Positions 61,659 to 64,000 of a DNA stretch of 64,000 bases are shown piece after piece (position 1 is the stretch's first letter; each line of letters opens with the position of its first letter). Position numbers and translations under genes: made by a program. Source of the stretch: Gp1-AA133 sp963850425 (lineage in GTDB: Bacteria > Acidobacteriota > Terriglobia > Terriglobales > Acidobacteriaceae); contig CAWKLF010000007.1 in assembly GCA_963850425.1 (NCBI GenBank), positions 186,001-250,000 of the forward strand, written 5' to 3'. The notes beneath the pieces are model-generated. The model saw nothing but the letters and a program-made list of their open reading frames with translations, did no database searches and was not told where the DNA came from.

Positions 61659-63078
61659 TCAAATCTTTTGCTGCTTCCAGCGCCCGCGCCGAAACAGCAA
61701 AATGCCCGCCGCCGCAATTGCGCACTCTGCGATCACGATTGAGAAGAAGGCTCCCTTCGAGCGCAGGTTCATGGGAATGGCCAACCAGTAAGCAAGCGGA
61801 ATTTCCAGAAACCAGAACCCGAAAAGATTCACCCACGTCGGCGTGATGGTGTCCCCCGCTCCGTTGAACGCTTGCAGCATCACCATGCCATAGGCGTATC
61901 CGATATTCCCGTAACTGAGAATCCGTAAACAACTCGCCGCCAAGCGGTACGACGTCAGGATCCTGCGTGAACAGGCGCACGGTCGGTTCCGCGAACAGGA
62001 TCAGCATGACTCCGACCGATCCGAGGAAAATCATGTTGTAGAAACCGGTGCGCCAGACCGACGCTTCCGCACGGTCCGGCTTTCCTGCCCCCAGGTTCTG
62101 ACCAACCAATGTGGCCGCCGCGTTGCTGAGCCCCCACGATGGCAGGATCACGAAAATCACAATCCGAATCGCAATGGTGTACCCCGCCAGCGCAGCGGCG
62201 CCGAACGTGCTGACGATGCGCACCAGTCCAATCCAGCTGGTATGCGCGATCGCAAACTGCAAGATTCCCGTGATCGACACCCGTATCAGCCGCCACAACA
62301 CACCGAGATTCACGCGCAAATGCCGGGCCAGGCTCGGCAGCCGTTCGGTGCCGCGCCCCAGGCGATAGAACTGGTAAAGCACGCCAATGCTGCGGCCTGT
62401 AAAGGTTGCTAGCGCCGCGCCCGTGACGCCCATCCGCGGAAACGGACCCAGTCCAAAGATCAGGCAGGGATCGAGCACCAGGTTGATAACGTTCGACACC
62501 CACAACAACCGCATGGCGATCGCAGCATCGCCCGCGCCGCGGAAGATGGCGTTATTCAAAAACAGCATCAGGACGGCGCCTGAACCACCTAACGCAATGC
62601 GGGCATAACCCGATCCGGTGGCCACAATTTCCGGTGAAGCACCCATCAATTGCAGCAGGCGCGGAGCGAAGATGAAACATGGCACTCCCACCAGCAGCGA
62701 CACGCTCAGACCGAGAATGATCGCTTGCACGCCCGCTACGGAAGCGTCTTCTGGATCTTTCTCACCAATCCGACGCGCGACCATCGCCGTCGTCGACATG
62801 CTTAGACCGATGGCGACCGCGAAAATCAAGCTCAGCAGAGACTCGGTCAGCCCGACCGTGGCCACCGCGTTGGCGCCAATCCGGCCAACGAAAAACACAT
62901 CCACCACCGCAAACAGGGACTCGAGCACCATCTCGAGCACCATCGGGATGGCCAGTAACAAGATCGCGCGATTCAGACTGCCGGACGTGTAGTCCTGGTG
63001 TGACCCCCGCAGAGCTTCGCGGATCGACTCCCACAGGCTGGGTGGCGAAAGATTGGGGATAGAAGTGGCGGCATCCAT
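61659..63078 (-). pseudogene. MATE family efflux transporter, frameshifted
   Basis: When repaired it encodes about 472 residues with twelve membrane segments of the MATE (NorM/DinF-like) family, which exports cationic drugs or metabolites with H+ or Na+. Typical motifs: LLAIPMVLEMVLESLFAVVDVFFVGRIG, VGLTESLLSLIF, LNNAIFRGAGDA, SWGLSNAAATLVGQNLGAGKP. The frame is lost at about 61940 after DPDVVPL; an extra G there (GG for G) sends the reading into a long wrong frame. Removing it gives AASCLRILSYGN ... LQAFNGAGDTITP to the stop at 61659. ATG 63078 has AAGGAAA upstream. Function cannot be assumed unless the indel is a sequencing error. Confidence 0.88.
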
Positions 63079-63263
63079 GGAATTTCCTTCCAGTTTTGCG
63101 CATGGCCGGGGCCGGGCCCGCTGCTTAAAAAAAAGTTTTTGAAGGCGCAAGGCGGAGAGAAGGCCTGCCGGCCTCGCGACGGATCAGCGCGTCGAGAAGA
63201 ACAAGTTAGCGAAGGCGTACGATGACTTGCATAGCGCGCACCCCAGTTGGCTGTATCGGAAGT

Positions 63264-64000
63264 TTACTCGATTCCCAGTTCCTTGGCGAATGCTTTCCAC
63301 TTGGAATCAACCAGAGACTTCGTCTTGTTATCCATCGTGATCTCGTCGGGCCAGGGCCGCGCAAAGCCCTCGCTCGTCCATTTGCGCGTGGCATCCACGC
63401 CCATCTTCGATCCGTAATTGGGCAGCCGCGACGCATGATCCAGCGAATCCACCGGGCCCATTGTGAATTGAATGTCGCGTTCGGGATCGATGTTATTCAA
63501 CACCTTCAGCGTGACCTCGCCGATGTCGCGCACATTCACGTCTTCATCAACCACCAGAATGCACTTGGTGAACATCGCCTGGCCCAGCGACCAGATCGCA
63601 TTCATCACCTTGCGCGCCTGCCCGGGATACGACTTGCGGATGGAGACGATCATCAGATTATGAAAGACACCTTCGAGCGGAAGATTGACGTCGACCAACT
63701 CGGGGATCGTCAGCTTCATCAGCGGCAGGAAGATGCGCTCCACCGCCTTACCCATCCAGCCGTCTTCCATGGGCGGCTTGCCAACGATGGTCGTCGCGTA
63801 AATCGGATCCTTGCGATGAGTCACGCACGTGACGTGAAAAACGGGATACTGATCCTCAAGCGAGTAGAAGCCCGTGTGATCGCCGAAGGGTCCCTCGGTG
63901 CGGAGTTCATCCAGATTGACGTAACCTTCGAGCACGATTTCTGCATCCGCAGGAACTTCCAGGTTAACGGTCTCGCACTTGACCAGTTCCACAGGTTTCT
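63264..64000 (-). CDS. ubiD: UbiD family decarboxylase, C-terminal part
   Basis: At least 245 residues; the start lies beyond the window. The conserved catalytic region LRTEGPFGDHTGFYS, the YATTIVGKPPMEDGWMGKA segment and GMFTKCILVVDEDVNV-like DVNVRDIGEV are those of UbiD-type decarboxylases, which use prenylated FMN to decarboxylate 4-hydroxybenzoate-like precursors, as in ubiquinone or menaquinone synthesis. The 3' end is complete. The cofactor partner UbiX is not in the window. The organism may use it in quinone synthesis; which quinone cannot be told. Confidence 0.92.
   Translation of the reverse strand, partial: KPVELVKCETVNLEVPADAEIVLEGYVNLDELRTEGPFGDHTGFYSLEDQYPVFHVTCVTHRKDPIYATTIVGKPPMEDGWMGKAVERIFLPLMKLTIPELVDVNLPLEGVFHNLMIVSIRKSYPGQARKVMNAIWSLGQAMFTKCILVVDEDVNVRDIGEVTLKVLNNIDPERDIQFTMGPVDSLDHASRLPNYGSKMGVDATRKWTSEGFARPWPDEITMDNKTKSLVDSKWKAFAKELGIE

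Noticed and set aside
1..64000. CRISPR arrays, rRNA and tRNA genes
   Set aside because: The only tandem repeats are heptamers without spacers, and no rRNA segment or tRNA cloverleaf with a GTTCGA-type arm was recognised by eye; a covariance search could still find a missed tRNA.

Overview
The window reads like chromosomal DNA of an Acidobacteriota, most likely class Terriglobia (Koribacter-like). This is an inference from gene content: an SBBP beta-propeller protein with a poly-glycine linker, Ser/Thr kinase-TPR signalling, PadR regulators coupled to membrane proteins, FecR/DUF6600-like and DUF5818-like secreted proteins, PF04185 phosphoesterases and moderately high GC. No rRNA, tRNA, phage module or CRISPR array was seen. 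Genes lie on both strands in short operons, often ended by clear hairpin terminators.

Layout. 1-5.2 kb: the 3' part of an SBBP gene (frameshifted), a secreted protein, a CBS-domain protein, an outer-membrane beta-barrel and a small secreted protein. 5.3-15.6 kb: aroA, an acyltransferase, an alpha/beta hydrolase, a PspC-like protein, a TPR protein, thiD, rlpA-pyrF, a heptamer repeat array and a 59-residue zinc ribbon. 15.6-19.4 kb: a membrane protein coupled to a PadR regulator, and a Ser/Thr kinase-TPR gene split by one missing base. 19.7-22.4 kb: an AT-richer island with a BNR-repeat protein, an HExxH fragment and a Y1 (RAYT) transposase bounded by inverted REP hairpins. 22.9-30.8 kb: two phosphoesterases, an MmcQ/YjbR protein, a glutaryl-CoA-dehydrogenase-like enzyme, a secreted NADAR-like protein, msrA and an MFS transporter-methyltransferase pair. 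31.1-36.8 kb: DUF5818-like and FecR/DUF6600-like secreted proteins and a PAS-GGDEF-EAL protein. 36.9-45.9 kb: metH, a second heptamer array, nuoI, dxs and a GH20 hexosaminidase.

46.0-53.9 kb is the most accessory-looking part. It has a three-gene cassette (small basic protein, HTH protein, three-TM protein) behind two tandem palindromic operators, a convergent HEPN-like gene with a degenerate motif, an ABC exporter, a two-gene unit of a 74-residue peptide and a DUF692 (MNIO) oxidase fused to an HvfC-like domain, bcp, and a VapBC pair with a perfect operator palindrome. 53.9-64 kb holds a Tat-exported GHL10-like hydrolase, a MarR-GNAT fusion, a four-TM EamA-like protein, a 1538-residue hybrid sensor kinase with two different kinase cores, a frameshifted MATE exporter and the C-terminal part of a UbiD decarboxylase.

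Two themes stand out. The 74-residue peptide plus MNIO/HvfC fusion is the best candidate for an undescribed peptide-modification (RiPP) system. Three otherwise normal genes (SBBP, kinase-TPR, MATE) are each broken by what looks like one single-base indel, a pattern that fits assembly error at least as well as gene decay.
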